Under the pieces are notes generated by a model. That model saw only the letters and a program-made list of their open reading frames with translations. It searched no databases and was not told the origin of the DNA. DNA of 64,000 nucleotides from Tetracentron sinense (lineage: Eukaryota; Streptophyta; Magnoliopsida; Trochodendrales; Trochodendraceae), in contig CM026563.1 in assembly GCA_015143295.1 (NCBI GenBank), positions 1,674,001 through 1,738,000 of the forward strand, given 5' to 3'. How positions within the stretch are numbered: position 1 is the first letter of the stretch; the number at the start of each line of letters is the position of its first letter. Shown one piece after another: positions 23,042 through 39,000 of this stretch. The translations under genes and the position numbers were made by a program.

Positions 23042-24011
23042 ATTCTGTACTCTCGCGTCTCGTCTGACTATAAATCATGGCTCGCTTCTTTTCTTCCTCG
23101 CTTTGGTATCTGCTTTCCTGAGCCCCGCAGGTAAATTTTTGGTATCAGGATAAGAAAAGAAAGCCCACTAGAAGTTGCTTTTACATTTGGGGATCCAGGC
23201 AGATACATCTTGAAGATAAGGAGAAAGCGATGAGAGAAGAAAATGTAAACTTAGACTTAAAGTTTCGTTCGTTTTTCTTCTTTTTTTTCTCCTTTTACGT
23301 GTGTATTTTCCAAGTGTAAGATTTTGGGTTGAGATGTTTGCTAAAATTCGCACGAATTACGAATAAAAAGAATCATTACCATAACTTCATCGGTGACCAG
23401 GCACTTACCTGCGTGGGCAATCAATCTTATTTAGGGGTTTTTAAGCTTTTTCTAAAAGGCAACGGATAGTGGTGTCAACAGATACTAGCCCAAGCCATTT
23501 GGAGGCCTAAACGGAAATTCTAATTAGGGGCTTCTTAAAAAAATATATATATATATTATTTTTAAAATTATATAATAAATGGGGCCTTTTTAATATTTTA
23601 AATGGACCTTTTATTTTTTTAATATTTTAAATGGGGCCTTTTTAATATTATTATTATTTTTTTTTTTAATGGGGTCTAAAGCAAAGGCTTTGAAGCCTAA
23701 TGGATGAGTATCTGAATTTGTTTAGTCAGAATAATTATCCAAATAGGTATGTGGTGGAGCGAATTTAAATAGTGATCCATCAATAAACATATGCAGCCCA
23801 AAAGCTAATCATTTTATAAAAGTTATTATAGAGAAAAGATCAATCCTCAATTGTAGACAACAACAGCAACCAGTTATCACCAACTACACCTGTCCCCTAT
23901 TTGTTCGGGGCAAAAAGGAAAAAAAATTACAAGAATTGAGAACTAGACTGCCAAACTTAAGACCTCTCCAATGGGGAAGAGCACAGAAGTAATGCAGAAC
24001 GAAGATGCAGG
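23042..24011. other. Gene-free interval and BADC 3' flank
   Basis: 23570-23690 has several AATGGGGCCTTTTTAATATT-like units in tandem. The right end probably contains the BADC 3' UTR. No other gene is seen. Confidence 0.45.
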
Positions 24012-27000
24012 TCAATTGATATTGATACCGGGAAATGACGGCAAGACGGCAACAAGGGGGTCTCCGTAACCAACTGCATCTGCAAAGTGCACGTAGTTGA
24101 ACAAAGATAATAAGCAAATGACCCTTGCATATTTCTTGTTTTCATTAAGTGCTGAATATGCTAAAGTTGTCATGCATCAGTTTACGCCACTATTTAAATA
24201 ACAGAGTGCTATGTCGAGCAACAAGGTAAATGCACATTGGTCTCTTGTTTATTATCAAACTTTTTAAGGACCTCATCTCTGGCACAACTCAGCCAAAACC
24301 AAACAATCATGTTGTTGAGTCCAGTGTGGCAAGTTGCACATGCTATGCATTAGCAACTGGCTCATTCCACCCAACAGAGCAACACCCGCCAGTATAATCA
24401 AATTCAAGACTCAGCAAAGTTACTCAAGTTGCATAGGGATTCAATATAGGTGATGCACAACTCAACTTGGTACCCACCACAACTGAGTAGACTCAGGTGA
24501 GTTAATGCACTTGACTCTCTAACCCTGTTCATCAAATTCAAATGCATATGCTTATACACAGCCTTGAGCAATCTTTGTCCAATAAAACAGACAGAGAAAC
24601 CATTTAAGGCATAAAATGCATGGTTGCCCCAGAAGGTTTATAGTTACCAGATATAGCTGTAGCCATATTTGTTGGGCTGAACCTATAGAACTTATGACCT
24701 CAAGAAGGCACTGATGCACATGTTCTTCACATAACATCCTGTGTGTGGGGAGGGGGTGGAGGGGACCCGCCATTATAGGAGATGTTCTAGGTAAGAAAAT
24801 ATAAACATGATTTGACGATCATAATGATCTGATCGATAGGCTTTTCTCGTTCACCTAATTTCTTCCGGACAATCCAAAAGATTATGAACTGAATGAGATC
24901 ATCCAAAAGGAATAATTTTTGGCATTAATCTCCTCAGTGGGATCCATGATGTGTGGCACCCTCAATCCCTGCATGTGCTCCACATGTACACCATGTTGTT
25001 TATAGATTATGCATATGCCCCAGAAGACTCACACTGCACTTCGAGGTGATTTTAGAAATCTTACCACCATCACTGTACAGGAGCTTTAGGACTTCTCCAG
25101 CCACATCCGACTGCTCAACAATTGTCAAGAAAAGACACGTAAGAAGCATACTATTATGAAAGTAGAACTGCTATTAAAAAGTTGGAGGAGATTAGAGGAC
25201 TCACCTTCACTGGAAGCTCGGTGCCAAACTGATCCAAGAAGCCTATCACTTGTCCTTCTTTGATTACATCACCCTGATTATTGAGACACCAAAGTTTTCA
25301 AAAATTGAGAATGCCAGTGATGTTATAGTTAAGGTAATACTTCAATATGATGCCACCTCAACGCCAGTCCTTGGTATGGGAATATTGACACTAATAAAAA
25401 TGGTGTATGATGTCACTATTCCTAGCTGACGTTGAGGTGGTATTATAGTACCTTATGCAAGAGATCGGGATCCAAATGAGAATTATACAAGTTGCCATGG
25501 TACTGGAAAGCTATCACTATAAGAAGAAAGAGAAAATAACTATGGAGTAATTTAAAGCATCTGCAGGTTGGAGGCTATGGATGATCTACCAACCAAGCAT
25601 ACAAACAGACATGGCGCACATTGCATTGAATAATCATAAACCCTCCAATCTATAGACATTCTCTGAACCATCTGCCATATTTTTTTTTTATTTCCGACCG
25701 CCTAGAAGAATGAAATTGACAAATGATTTGCAATTATTCTTTGGGTCATTGTTTGGTGCTGAGATATCCAAACTGCGATGCATCAGATGGTGGGTTTTAG
25801 ATGCCTGCATGCGCCTTAGCATGCCTTATGTTGTTTGAAAAATAGCCCTATAGTTTAGTTGTTAAATTTCCTTCTTAATTATCCAAAATGTTGTTGAGCG
25901 GAAACGACCCAATCTTGGGTTTGAAGATAACATGACAAACAAAACACAAAGATTTATGTGGTTCACCCACCATAGGGCCACATCCACTGCAAAAAAATAA
26001 TTCACAACTTTCACTAATAATGGAAACGATTACAAACGAGAAGAGCAACCAAGAAGACAACTCAAAAAGCTCTCACACAGCCCCAAAATTTTTGCTCTCT
26101 CACAAACAATCCCTAAACCTAATAAAGTTAGGAAACCCGAAATACAAAACAAATTCAAAACTCGCTGCAATTCGCTCAAGCCAACACAACACAATCCCAC
26201 TCGAGCGAGATTGCCAAAATAGAATACCAAACCAAAATCAACCCACACAATCCGAATCCTTTAAGGTGTAAGGATACCTACTCAAAACCCGAATGTCCGC
26301 TCTCTACAAGAGGCGCCAAGATAAGCCGTGAGCACGTTCTTCTACCCAAGAGCCAAACCAGGGCTCTTTCCATGAGAGCAAACTCGCTCTCCCTTGGAAA
26401 CCCTAAAATTCACATCTCACCAGCTCATGTCTAATAAGCCTACACCCTAAGCCTATTTATAAACATAAAACAAATCAAATAAAATCCTAAACCAATTAGG
26501 ATTGCCCAACATTCTAATTCTAACAAATAACTCCCTAATAGAATTTTACTATTAATAGAATTCTAGACAAATTCCAATAAACATTGCTTCCACAGTCTGG
26601 CCTTGGGGTCCAGAAAACAAAAACAAAAACAAACAAAAAAACAATTTAAGGAAAACTTGCTTGTGGGTTTGGTAATTGACTAATCTGAGTACTTAAACTA
26701 CATGACATCATGAACGACAAAACATAGATAGGTGTGAAACATAAATATTTAATGTCACCTCTTTACAAATAGGAGGTTGCTTCTTTCCTTTCAATGTTCT
26801 TCCCCTTCGGAATGAGCCAACCTAGTAAAAATGTAAATGCAGAGATCATAATATTGACATTTTTCTTCTCAGAAATATAAAAAGTGCATAGGAGTTTCTA
26901 AAACTTTGTGGTGACAAACACATACCGTTGGGGATGATACTAGAACATGAGCATTTGATCCAGAAGCTTCCAAGGCCGTTAACTTTGGTGACTTTGCCAA

Positions 27001-30000
27001 GGAAACGTTTTTAAATGGACTGATGGTTTCTGAGGATTTTTGTGGCAATGTTGGTGGGGCAGCAGGAGATGATTCAACCATGGGTCTAGTTGGAACAGGT
27101 GGTGGTGTTGAAGGTGAAATGATAGGCATTAGAGCTTCTGTGGCTCTGATGCTCCGCTTCAGATGCATTTCAAAGTCTCCGACCTATCACAAAATAAGAG
27201 GATGCAATCAAAATGAGAAAATGTGAAAAAGCTTTTATACAATCTGAAAGCTAAACTACAAATAGAAATGGACATGTTGGTCCCGAAACAAGCAACACTA
27301 TTTTGTTTTATATTATCATAGGAAAAACTTGAGGTACTTTGATCAAGGAAACTCATATGTCAGGTAATATGGAGGATAAATGGCGGATATGCGAGGGGTT
27401 AAGATGTACTATTCCATGGTTCACCACTTCCACGAAAGAGATTCCCTGGGTCAACCAACTAGATAGGAGTCATAGGACAACTTTTGGCATTTAATAATAT
27501 AATCCGATTGGCTAACGTTTGACAATGGTTATCACTTTTCTCCATGTGGGATCTATTTAATGTTTCTCGGCCACCATAAACTTGAATTCATGTGATGTGT
27601 CCTCTGTATGGACTGAAACATGCAGCAGTTTCACACTTGTATATTTTATATGTCAAATCATGTACCCTATGAAACACACTTACTGAAACCAACCATATCA
27701 TCTGAATAACCATAGAAAAATTAAAAGATTCCTTCATGAGAAAATGAAAAGGAACAGAATGGCTGTACCCATCAAACTAGACCTTTTTCTGGATTGTTCA
27801 CATATTTTCATGACTGTCCAAAAGAATGCAATAGATATGAGGGTGATCATCAGTCAATCGGGTCAACTTTTGGCATATCAGATCCCCTAAATGCATTAGA
27901 TGAGTAGATTCTACTCTGTGCTGTGTGCCACACACAGACCTCACTTGCGGCTTTGAAGGAGTTAGACCTTGGACTTCCCCTAGTTAAACTGTTAGCTGTC
28001 ACCATTAAAACTCTTATCCAAGTGCCTATATCATCTTCATTGATTGCAAAACACATCCACTATCTATAATTTAAGGAACTTCTAGAATATACTATTGAGC
28101 AACTAAAATACATTTTGTAAGTAAAATGCAAACTAGTTGTATAACAGGGGAACACAAGATTACCTTTAGCTTCAGCTCTGCAATATCTGTCTCATCGCAG
28201 ACTTCCAGGACCAGTGCCTGATATGAAGACAAGAAGCATGCCAGTCACATTTCAGATCACAATGGAAGGAAGGATGGAAATACGTACACTTCAGTAAATA
28301 AGAGATGTGATCATGCAATAAATAAGAAAAAGGAAAAGTAGGCAAGGCTCATCAAGAAAAAATAGTCATGAACATAAATTGTGATGAGGAATACCCAGTT
28401 CAGGACAGGGAATGGAAAGAAAAAGTGGCCCGTGCATGTGCTGTATGTATGCAGGGGGTGGGGGCTCACCATCAAATGGGCTACGCATAGGAGATCTAGA
28501 CAAAGATCAACCATCTCTCCATCCCCACTTCAGGACAGTGGGTGGCAAGAACCAATGCCCTGTGCACATGCTGTATGAGTTGATTATATGCATGGGGTGG
28601 GGGCTCATCATCCAGTGGGCTCCACATGGATTTACACTGAGATCAACCTCAGCGGATGATCCTCAACTATCAAATCTATAAGATTCTGATGGACAAAAGA
28701 ACATATGCTGAAAGGTCCAGAAAAAGTCAATATATTAAATCATTACGATCATCCATTTAATTCAATTTGTACCTAAAATATCTCCTCAGTGGAGATTCAC
28801 CCAATGGTGAATCCAACCCCCCTGCACGTGCATCATGTGTACAGGACATCGGGAAATTGTTATTCCCATCCTCATATCCCTAACAAGATTATCCTCATTA
28901 TACTAATGGTTAGGAAAAAGTAAATATTAGATAAAGAAATGTAACTGCAGACTACAATGGCAGGGTAAGAATCTTCTTGAAAGGAGGGAAAATCATGAAT
29001 GGATCTACAAAGATACAATGACACATAGCAACGGTTTAAAATTCTGGTACGTATCAGCCAATGCGGACCAATATGAATCCTGTTTGGAGCTATCCAGTAC
29101 AAAAGAATGCTGAAAAAAAAAAAAACTCCCCCATATTGACCACGTATCAAGCTATCGAGCCGATACACCTGATACAGCCCAATACGAGAGAATTTTCAGT
29201 AAAATTTTTTCTCTTTCCATTTCCACTAGGATCCACAATACAAACCCGATACGCACAACTTATTTAATTAAATTTTACTTTCATTTATTTAAAATATTTA
29301 TATGTAAATAAGGTTTATACTCTATTTAAATTCCATAAAAATTATCCTAGATCCAAAAGGTCCACTTTCCAGTTTAAGAACAAAATCTTCTTTTAGGCGT
29401 CTTTTAAGGATTAGGTCAAAATTTTAACTTTCAAATGGTACTGTGCTTTCTCAAATATTAAAATTTCATAAATTTTACTATATTAAAACATTACCAAAAC
29501 TCAAAAGTCTAACAAAAAAAGTCTAATATTTTAGCCTTCAAAAATATTTTCATCTCTACAAGGTCAAAAAGTCAACTAACAATGTAACAGTTCAACATAA
29601 AAAGATTTACATTCAAGCTTATAATTTATGGTTGTAATTCTATACATCCTTATTTAACTCATTGAATCAAAGGTTTTAATATCTAGTTGTATTTCCTATA
29701 CTTGGTTGTGACTATCCTGTTTATCAGCATGCACGCCTTTTTTAACTTATAAAATTCATCTCTATTATGTATGGTTATAAATATAATTGGAGGTCTTCAT
29801 TTAATTTGTTTTTAGCTTATATATGTATTAAAAGAAGTTTTATATAAGTTATCCAAGTTTTTTCTTACGTATCCAATCATTTCTTAGCGTATCCTGATTT
29901 TTTCCATCGTACCCATCTGATATGCCAATACGTATCCTGGTTTGGATTTACTAATACGGCACCCGATACAGATATTATGAACCATGCACATAGCATAATG

Positions 30001-33000
30001 ATTTGGCTCAAGAAATATCATGTTTGCATATCATACAATCATGTTTGGTACAACATAGTTGAAAGAATTTGAGAAAAGGCACTACAAAAAATTAGAAATA
30101 ATTTGAAGCCGGGTGGACAAACAAAAGAATGAGAGGGCTCTACCCCCTCTACTGCAAATATATATATATAGGACAATGATTAGCCCACCACGCATTTGAT
30201 TATATGGCCAAATGTCGTGTCCACGTGTTCCTTTTAACACCCCTTTAACTATGGTTAAACTTAAGAAAATTAAAGTTAATATATTTTTTTTCCCTTTCAA
30301 AACCAAGGTTAGATTGATTAACCCTAGGAGTGGGTAAATCTTAACCACATTATATGGGTGTTAAAACGGGGGGCATGGACCAATGAGGACCACACATTCC
30401 ACTACATAGTAGAATGCGGTGATAAGTTAAACATTTCCCGCACACACATGCACGCACATTTGATTATGTGGTCAAATGTTGTGTCCACGTGTTCCTTTTA
30501 ACACACCCTTTTAACTATGGTTAAGCTTAAGAAAATTAAGGTTAATATATTTTTTTCCCTTTCTAAAAACCAAGGTTAGATTGATTAACCCTACGAGTGG
30601 ATAAATCTTAACCACATTATATGGGTATTAAAACGGGGGGCATGGACCAATGAGGACTGCACATTCCACTACATAGTAGAATGCGGCCAGAAGTTGAACA
30701 TTTCCCACACACACACACACGCACGCACGCACACACTTTATATGTAAATAAGTTATATACTCTATTTAAATTCCATATATATATATATATATCTTTAAGA
30801 TTTGATTACGTTGTAGCTCTATAATTCGGATTATGTTTACTGTTGGATGAACATTTCCTATTTGATTCTTTGAGTTTTGAGAAGGGCTAGCACCAGACTT
30901 CCAAACTCACTCTGGTAGTGACAAGTATTGTTGTTACCCTTCAACAGGTTAAAATAAACATTTTTTTAAGGAAGAAGTTATGGCTTCAACCGATTCTAAA
31001 GGTAACAAACTAACAAGTAAAAGTGGCGCCACATGTTGCTACCAAAGTGAGAATTTGGAAACTTGTGTCTGGGGCTAGCATTTGTCTTGATCCCTTTGAA
31101 TTCCATATTCAAAGTTGCGATCTGATCTATTTATTAACATAACTAAAAAGAATTTATTCAAGACATTTCTTATGTACCCATAGGTGCTATAGAGGATTTA
31201 AATCAAATTTTGAATAAATCTATATTGATTCATTGCCTCCATTATTATATCTGTAAAAAAGGAAGATTAACATTATGGTTAATTTTCATATTAAATACTG
31301 TAATCATTATCACTGCAACAAAAAGACTCAAGGAACTTAAATTAAAATAGGAAAAAAAGTGGGTGACCTTCAAGTAACACTCACCTCAAATCCATTAGGA
31401 AAAGTTGTACCCCGCAGAATTTTCTTCTCTGATGATCTTGGCAGACTGCTGTCTGATGAAACTGCTCCATTATGATCACCAAGCTTTAGGATGCAAAGTC
31501 AAAATAAAATGCTCGGAGAGATTTTATATATCCACAAATATGCATATCAAAGAATTCTCTAAGACTATTCCTTTTCATGAACATAGTAAACTAGTGATAA
31601 CAGGTGAAATTCCATGTTCAGACAAGAATGAACTTCCAAATGCAGCAGAAATAAACCATTAATGAAAACTTTCTTCGTTACTGGTAAGGTGGGTGATTAG
31701 TGAATGCTAACAGATTTTATAATTTATATAATATCTATGCAAAAGTGGGCAGAGTGAATACCTAATTATCCTTTCCACCTTATTACTATTTTAAGTCGAT
31801 ATTGTTCATTGTGGCTATATATTTAGTATATTTATTTTGATGTCCTTTACTCCTTACGACTATGATATTGTTAATTAGGACTATATATTTAGTATAATTC
31901 TTTTGATGTAATTATTTTATCTAGACACCAAGGCATAAATGCACTACCGGTTATTGTTTATGTACCCAAGGACATCCTATTTAGAAAAAGGATTCTTGGA
32001 ACATCGGAATCATGTGCTCAACACACCAAGATCACATGGTTAATGGTTAAAGATGTACTTATCATTTTCCTTTAATAGAGCCACACCTAGTTATTATTTG
32101 GTTAAACCTCAATCAACAGCTAGAAAGCCATCTTATTAAGTAGGTATTAGGTAATGTGTTTAAACCACATTTCAAGTGTTGAAACTTGAACCCTCATGAG
32201 GCAGTTCTTGATTTTTAGTTGATGATTGCATTGCAAGATTTATAACATCATAGTTGATTTTTTAAGCGGCAAGAACGCACCGCTCAAATCTGACATCCTA
32301 ATTGCAACAAGAACTGTTTGGTCTGTCTCGATCGATCTTGTAGTCTTTCAAACACAACTTCAACTTGCAAAATGGGGAAAATGGCTAAATGCTCCAATTT
32401 TCTAAGGACATACTAAAGCTAGCTTACGCATTTTAGAACCAAGACATACTGCATCATTTTAAGACTTTAAGTTAAATCATTTACCTCTTTCAGTAAAAAA
32501 AAAAAGAAATAATAATAATAAGTGATGTGGGTGAAGTTGACGCACAGCACACCTTAGTTCTAGTACTGTCGACATTTAATAAGAAATAGAAATAGACTTA
32601 CTAGGCACACATAAGAACTTATATCTTATGAAGCGAGAAGCGGCTGTTCCCGGTCCTCTTGCTTACTCCCTAAGGGTTAGTGAATCTTAACTATAGTTCT
32701 TACAAAAAATCTTAACCATAGTGTAAGGGAGTTTTAAAAAAGGACACGTGGTGAGTTTTAAAGAGGGGGGGGGGGGAGACGCACTCCTCACAGCACCCAC
32801 AAGGAGCGGATTATTTTCCTTTTATGAAATATCCATGTGCATCTATTTTAGATCGTCAAGTGTTCGAAAACACAGACGCATTCCTCACGGCACCCTGCAA
32901 AGAGCGGGAATATATTCCTTTTATGAAATATCCATGTGCATCTATTTTAGATCACCAAATGTTCTAAAACATTGATAAAATGATCATATACCTAGAATTG

Positions 33001-36000
33001 GCTAATAAACCACAACACAGTTTTAAGGAGCAAGAAAAATACCTTGCTTTTACAGAAGTCAAAAAAAATTGAGAATGCTCATGGTAAACTGACACAAATA
33101 ATTCATCATGTTAAAAATTCAATCAACCAATAACTCAAAATATTAATACTTGCTAAAACAAGAAAACAGAAGATATGCAAGGAGCTTCAGTGGGACCAAT
33201 AGCTATCCTGGACAGGAAAAAGAAAAAGACACTATGTAGTTGGAAACAGAGATACTCACTGTCAGACTTCGCTGCTACTGCAGTTTCTGAGGACTTAACA
33301 CATGTTAGGAGTGTTCCATTTCTGTTAACTGGCGAAGAAACAGGCCTCCCACTGACTGTCAGGCCTTGTGTGAATGAAGCTTTATTTGAGGTGGTGTTAT
33401 ACATAGGAACCATGCGACGCCTCTCGCTTAAGGATTGCACATGTGCAATGGTCCCTACAGCAACTGGCATTCAGCAGTAACATATATATAAATCCAATTG
33501 TAGATTAAGCTTCTACATCATTGTTAACTAGGTTTCAGTATAAAGGCCAAACACGAAAAGGAAAGTAGCACTAATAGATCACAAACCATTGTTTTGAAAA
33601 CCGGACCAGGCATAGAACCATTTGGGAGACCGGTTCCCGGTTTCACCAGTTCAACCGGACGATTCGACCGGTTCTTAAACACGCACCAAACTTTTCTTTA
33701 AAAAAAGGAAAAGCACACACACCAAACTAATGTACTGCATCCAAGCTATATAAAACCCTCATGTCATTTATGCCTCATCGTAGAGAGGAAGACTAGATGA
33801 CTAGGTACTTATCTTGAGTTACACGCAACCCATCAAAAGTACAAAAGAGGATACTGAGATAGCAACAAAATCCACTTCATCAGACCAAGTGTTGAAAAAA
33901 GCTGACATCTCACATCAACCTTACTTTTTTCTTTTGGTAAACCATCATCCCTGTTTACAAGACTACGGTTTTTTTGGGGGGGTAAAACTATGACCTCTGA
34001 GATTCCTTTTACTATTCTTCTCTGATTTTCAGCACCATTCTATGAGTCTCGCGGGTAATGTGGAGCCAAAGACAGCTCGAAAACGAGACCTAAAACTAGA
34101 AATCCGAAGTCTCCTCAGTGGGCTCGCCAGAAGATCTCAAGTTTCCAGCTAGAAATTTCACCTGCAAGCTCTCATCGGGCATTTGGCCTAGATATTTCTT
34201 CTCTCTTCTTAAAAAACCCCAAATCTAACCTATTCTTTCCTTTTTTTTTATACTTAAAAGAAGCAAACCTCTAATTTTTATTTTAAAGTTTTCCAGGCAT
34301 TTGGCCGACCAAAATAGCCGGAAAACATAAACGGCGGCGTAAACAGGTTCTCGCCACGGAACGGGCCGATTATGGTAACCGGTCACCGGTTACCGGTTCA
34401 ACCGGCCGGTTCCCCCGGTTCGCTAAAAATTGCACGGTTCTTAATTTGTCCCGGTTCTGGGGGTTTTGATAACCGGTGAGAGGACCGGTTCTCGGTTTTA
34501 TCGGTTCGACCGGCTGGTCCGGTCCGGTTATGACAACACTGTCATAAACTAACGCACAAAGATAGACTCTTACGACAGAACAAACAATAACTAGCATTCC
34601 TTCATAATAAGCACACTGATTAGCTTTTATAATTTATATAGATATTTGAAAAAGAAAAAAGATGACCAAAAGAGATGGATGGCTATGGCTACAACTAAGA
34701 TGATGTAGGACTATGCATTGGCCTAAAATCTAGTGTATTAAGATCAAGATTTGATTAACAAGAATAAGAAAAACTATAAGATAGCAATTTTATCATAAAT
34801 AATTAATCAATAAGATTCAAGAAAGCAATTTTATAACAATTTGAGGCCATGTCACAAACCTACAATGCGACCCTTAGTTATGTCCAAGGATTAAAAATAC
34901 GGTTTTGAGAGATGTATCGGTCTCAACTGAAACCTATACGTATAGGTTTCGGTATCAGTTTCCAAGGATACATATCAAATTTTCTTTTTTTAAGAAATCA
35001 AATCGTTTAAAAAATCAAATGAGTTATAAGAACCAAATATAAAGTCATTGGAAGCGACTCAAAAACAAAGCAACAAACACAATTACAGTTACACAATGAA
35101 TTAAAACATAAATAACTAATAAAAATATGTATCAACCATTTCGTATCAGTACAATTATCGTATAGGGAACTACCGATACATATACGTATTGCTCGTTTCG
35201 TATCAGTTTCAACGATTTTTATTATTTCCATGATTATGTCTGTAAGGGTTGTATGGAATTCTATATTTCCACAAGCATAGGAATTAGCTCTCAATTCAAT
35301 GTAGGTTTTCAAACCTTTTCTAGGGTTACGAAATTGAATTAGGGTTTAGGTATGGCTGGTCTAGGGTTTTGCAATTTGTAAAATTCTGTCACAGCAAAAC
35401 ATGGCTGTATGGGTCGGGACAGCAAGGTTGTTGGATAGGAGTAGTTGTAGGGCTGTAGGGTGGGCTGGGACAGCAATAGGGAGGAGTAAATAGCATTGCG
35501 GCTGAATGGGGAATAAGTTATATCAGGCTGTGGCTGCAGGGAATAAATCTGGAGGTGGTGCAGCAGCTATACAGTGCATGTATATGGCTGTGGCAGCAGT
35601 TAGAGCAGGGAGAAAACCTACGGAAACCACTAGGTTGGATTGGGAACAGGTGGCAGCAATAGGGAAGGGGTATAGGGGCTGTACGATATAGGGGACAGAA
35701 AGGTTTGGGCTGTTAGAGTGGGGCGGCAGCAAGTAGGAGCAGGTTCTAGGGTTTGGTTTGGTTTGGTTTGGTTTGGTTAGGTGTTGCAAGAAAACAAAAA
35801 ATAAAAGAAGAAAACAAAGAAAAGAGTAGAGATCTAAGGTTTTGATATGTTAGGGTTTTCAAGAAGGAAATAGAAAATCAAAAATAATTTAATGGGAAGG
35901 GAAGGAAAAAAGATGAAGAAAATAACTTAGAATTCTTTGGGAATCACTCTCATGACATCACACCAAGAATCCTTTGGGAATCACTGTCATGGCATCACAC

Positions 36001-39000
36001 CAAATTTTCAATCACTAGAGAATCTCAAAAGCACTTTCTTTCATTCATCAATTAAAAATTTACAGCAGAAAATTAGTTTAAATAGATGTAAACCCTACTT
36101 GTTTAAAGACTAAAACACCCAAAACTAATAAAAAGACTAAAATAACTCTATACTAATAAATTGTTTCGTCTCTAACTAAAAGTCTGAGCCCATTGAGCTT
36201 TTAAAACCATGCTAAATCAGACCATATGCACATTTTCCTAATGTGGGGTCTTCCTAATGATCAATGTGTGCATATGAGGTCTTCCATACCCAAAATCATC
36301 TACCCAAAGTGACACGTGGCTTCTTCTTCTACCACCGCCTATGATAAACTTTAAACTCGTTTTGATGTTGAATTTCCGAATCAACTCTCCCCGGCTGAAA
36401 ATGATTCATCCCCGATGAATCATAAATATACCAATGATACAAGATGTTAAGATCAATCTACTGTAACTCATCACTAGTAATCCATGTGCAATATGCTTTC
36501 GGTCGACCTTTCTATTTGACAAGATACTTTTGGTACCCTCCATGTTCGGTGGAAACCATTTGCCCATCTAAGATATGATCAAGCTATTCCTTTCTATGAT
36601 GTATGGGTGGTGGAATGGTAATGGTGGTAGGGACTGGTCAGGTAGAGTGTCATGATTGGAGTATAGGTTAGGGGGTGGGACTGCTGGACCTCTAAAAGGC
36701 ACAAGATCCTCCACATTGAATATTGGGCTAATACCCATGTCCGGTGAAAGGTGGTCTAGAATATACACAAGAGAACCAACACGCTTCAATACTATGAATA
36801 GATCAGCACTGTGGGCTTGTAGCTTTTTTGCAACCTCTTATGGGAATCGCTCATGCCTAACCCGAATCATCACAAAATCACCCACATGGAATTCTTTCTA
36901 ATCATGATGTGAATCAGCAGCAAGTTTATATTTATCATTATTCATGGTAATCCGTTTCTTAATCTCAGCATGTAATTCATGAATATGATGTGCATGTGTC
37001 TGCAGACTCGGATGGCCTATGTGTAGCTGACATGAGAATGAGATCTATAAGTTCCTAGGCTTATAACCATGCACTACCTTAAATGGACTCATACCTAGGG
37101 TCCTATTGACAGAATTATTATATGCAAACTCAGATATAGACAACACTAAATCACACGTCCTAATATGATCACCAACTAGACATCTTAACAAGTTACCCAA
37201 ACTCATATTGACAACTTTAGTTAGGTCATCTATCTATGGGTGGTAGGTAGATGAAAACGGAAGTTAGATGCCCATCATGTGTCAAAGTGTCTTCCAGTTA
37301 TAACTCATGAACTTTACATCACTGTCAAACATTATGGGTTTCGGTATAGACAATAGGGTAATTGGGTGTTGGAATGCACGCATGGGTGGGAGTCTATCTG
37401 GTAACTCTTCACGAAATATATCTTGATACTCTCTCAACATGGGTTCCACCTCTTGTGAGTAATCATCACCGGGCTTAGAGGAGGTTTCTTTATTAACAAG
37501 TGCAAAAATCTTAGCATCTTCTCTAGCCTCATTTCCAAACTCTTTAAGATTGATGATGTGAATGACTTTTATTTTTTGTTCATTAATGTTCTCACAATCC
37601 TCATCACTAGCTCCAATGTTAGGCTCATGGCTTTCTTCCTTGAGAAGCAAGTTTTTGGTGGTCTTTTGTGGGGCAGTGATATGCATAATGCTAGAAGCCT
37701 TGACATCTAGAACACTTGGTTTGATTACTCCCCTTGGAGTTATCACCGTGCGATAGTCGGCTCGAGTGATCTCAATCCCACACTAGCGCTTTCGCCCTAG
37801 TGAGAGGCCGAGAAGTTTAGAGTCGCCACCAATCAAAAGATAAAGGTGTGATTGGTCACCCAATAATACCCTCTTGGTCCGAGAACCGAAGGTTGGATTC
37901 GGGGATTCTTTTATAAGTCGGGGAAGGTGTTAGGCAGCCCAACTAATCCGTCAAATGACGGTTACCTTTTAGTTTTTCTTCACTATTTCAACTTTTTTTC
38001 ATGAATTAAACAAAAAAATAAATGAACTAAATAAACTTTTTTCTTTTCGAGATCCAAATGTCTCTCCTCGACCGAATCGAGGCAAATCCTTCTCTTTATA
38101 TTTTTTCCTATTTTTCGAGATTGGAATACACCCCCATCGACCGAATCGGGATGATTCTCTCTACTTGCTTTTTTTCCTTTTTTCCTTTGTCTACTTATTT
38201 CAAGATTCAAATGCATCCCTCCTCGGCCAAATTGGTGTGATTCTCTCTAAGAGGGGACCAAAATCTCTCCAAATCTCAATGAAGGTAACCCTTTCCTCGA
38301 CTGATTCGAGGGAAGCCCCACCTACCTATGGAGAACGAAAATGGATCCCAAAATGAGTGATAAAGTAAACAAGATAAAGAAAAGAAAAAAGAAATTGGAA
38401 AACCCTTCTTCTCACACTTCCCTTTATCCGGGTTTCCACTTCCTCACAACCGTTTAGAGGGAACCTTGGACTACTACCAAAAAGCAAAAGAAAAATAAGC
38501 TTAGATGTAGAATGAGGATCAAGATAAATGTTGCAAACCTTAATGATCGCTATCCAATAGATTCCAGCGCTCCAAGTACCTAAAAGAAAATAGCTTCAAC
38601 TAAGGAAAATCCGAACTCCATGGGATTAGGGTTTTCTCTAGGGTTTTGGATCTTCAAGAGTTTAGGATTTTTTCCCAAGGGTGTAGAGATTTCTCAAGGC
38701 CAAGGGTTTTCAAAGTAGATGCAAATGTTTATGGCTTTCAAGAGACTCCAAGACTAGGGTTTTTCTGTTGTCCATGAGAGGGAGGGGGTTTGTGGCTTTT
38801 ATAAGGTGAAAAAGAGGGAAGTTATCCTTTCTAAGCGATGTGGGACTAAGGTTTCTCCCAAAAACTTTAACAGTGTTTAAAAGAATGAATTTATCCCCTC
38901 TTTTGGGCTTGGTTTAGCTTGGGCTTGGATTGGACTTTGGCTTTGGCTTAACCTCGGGTTATTTCGGATTTTGGATTTTCTTGATTGAGTCCATCTTTTG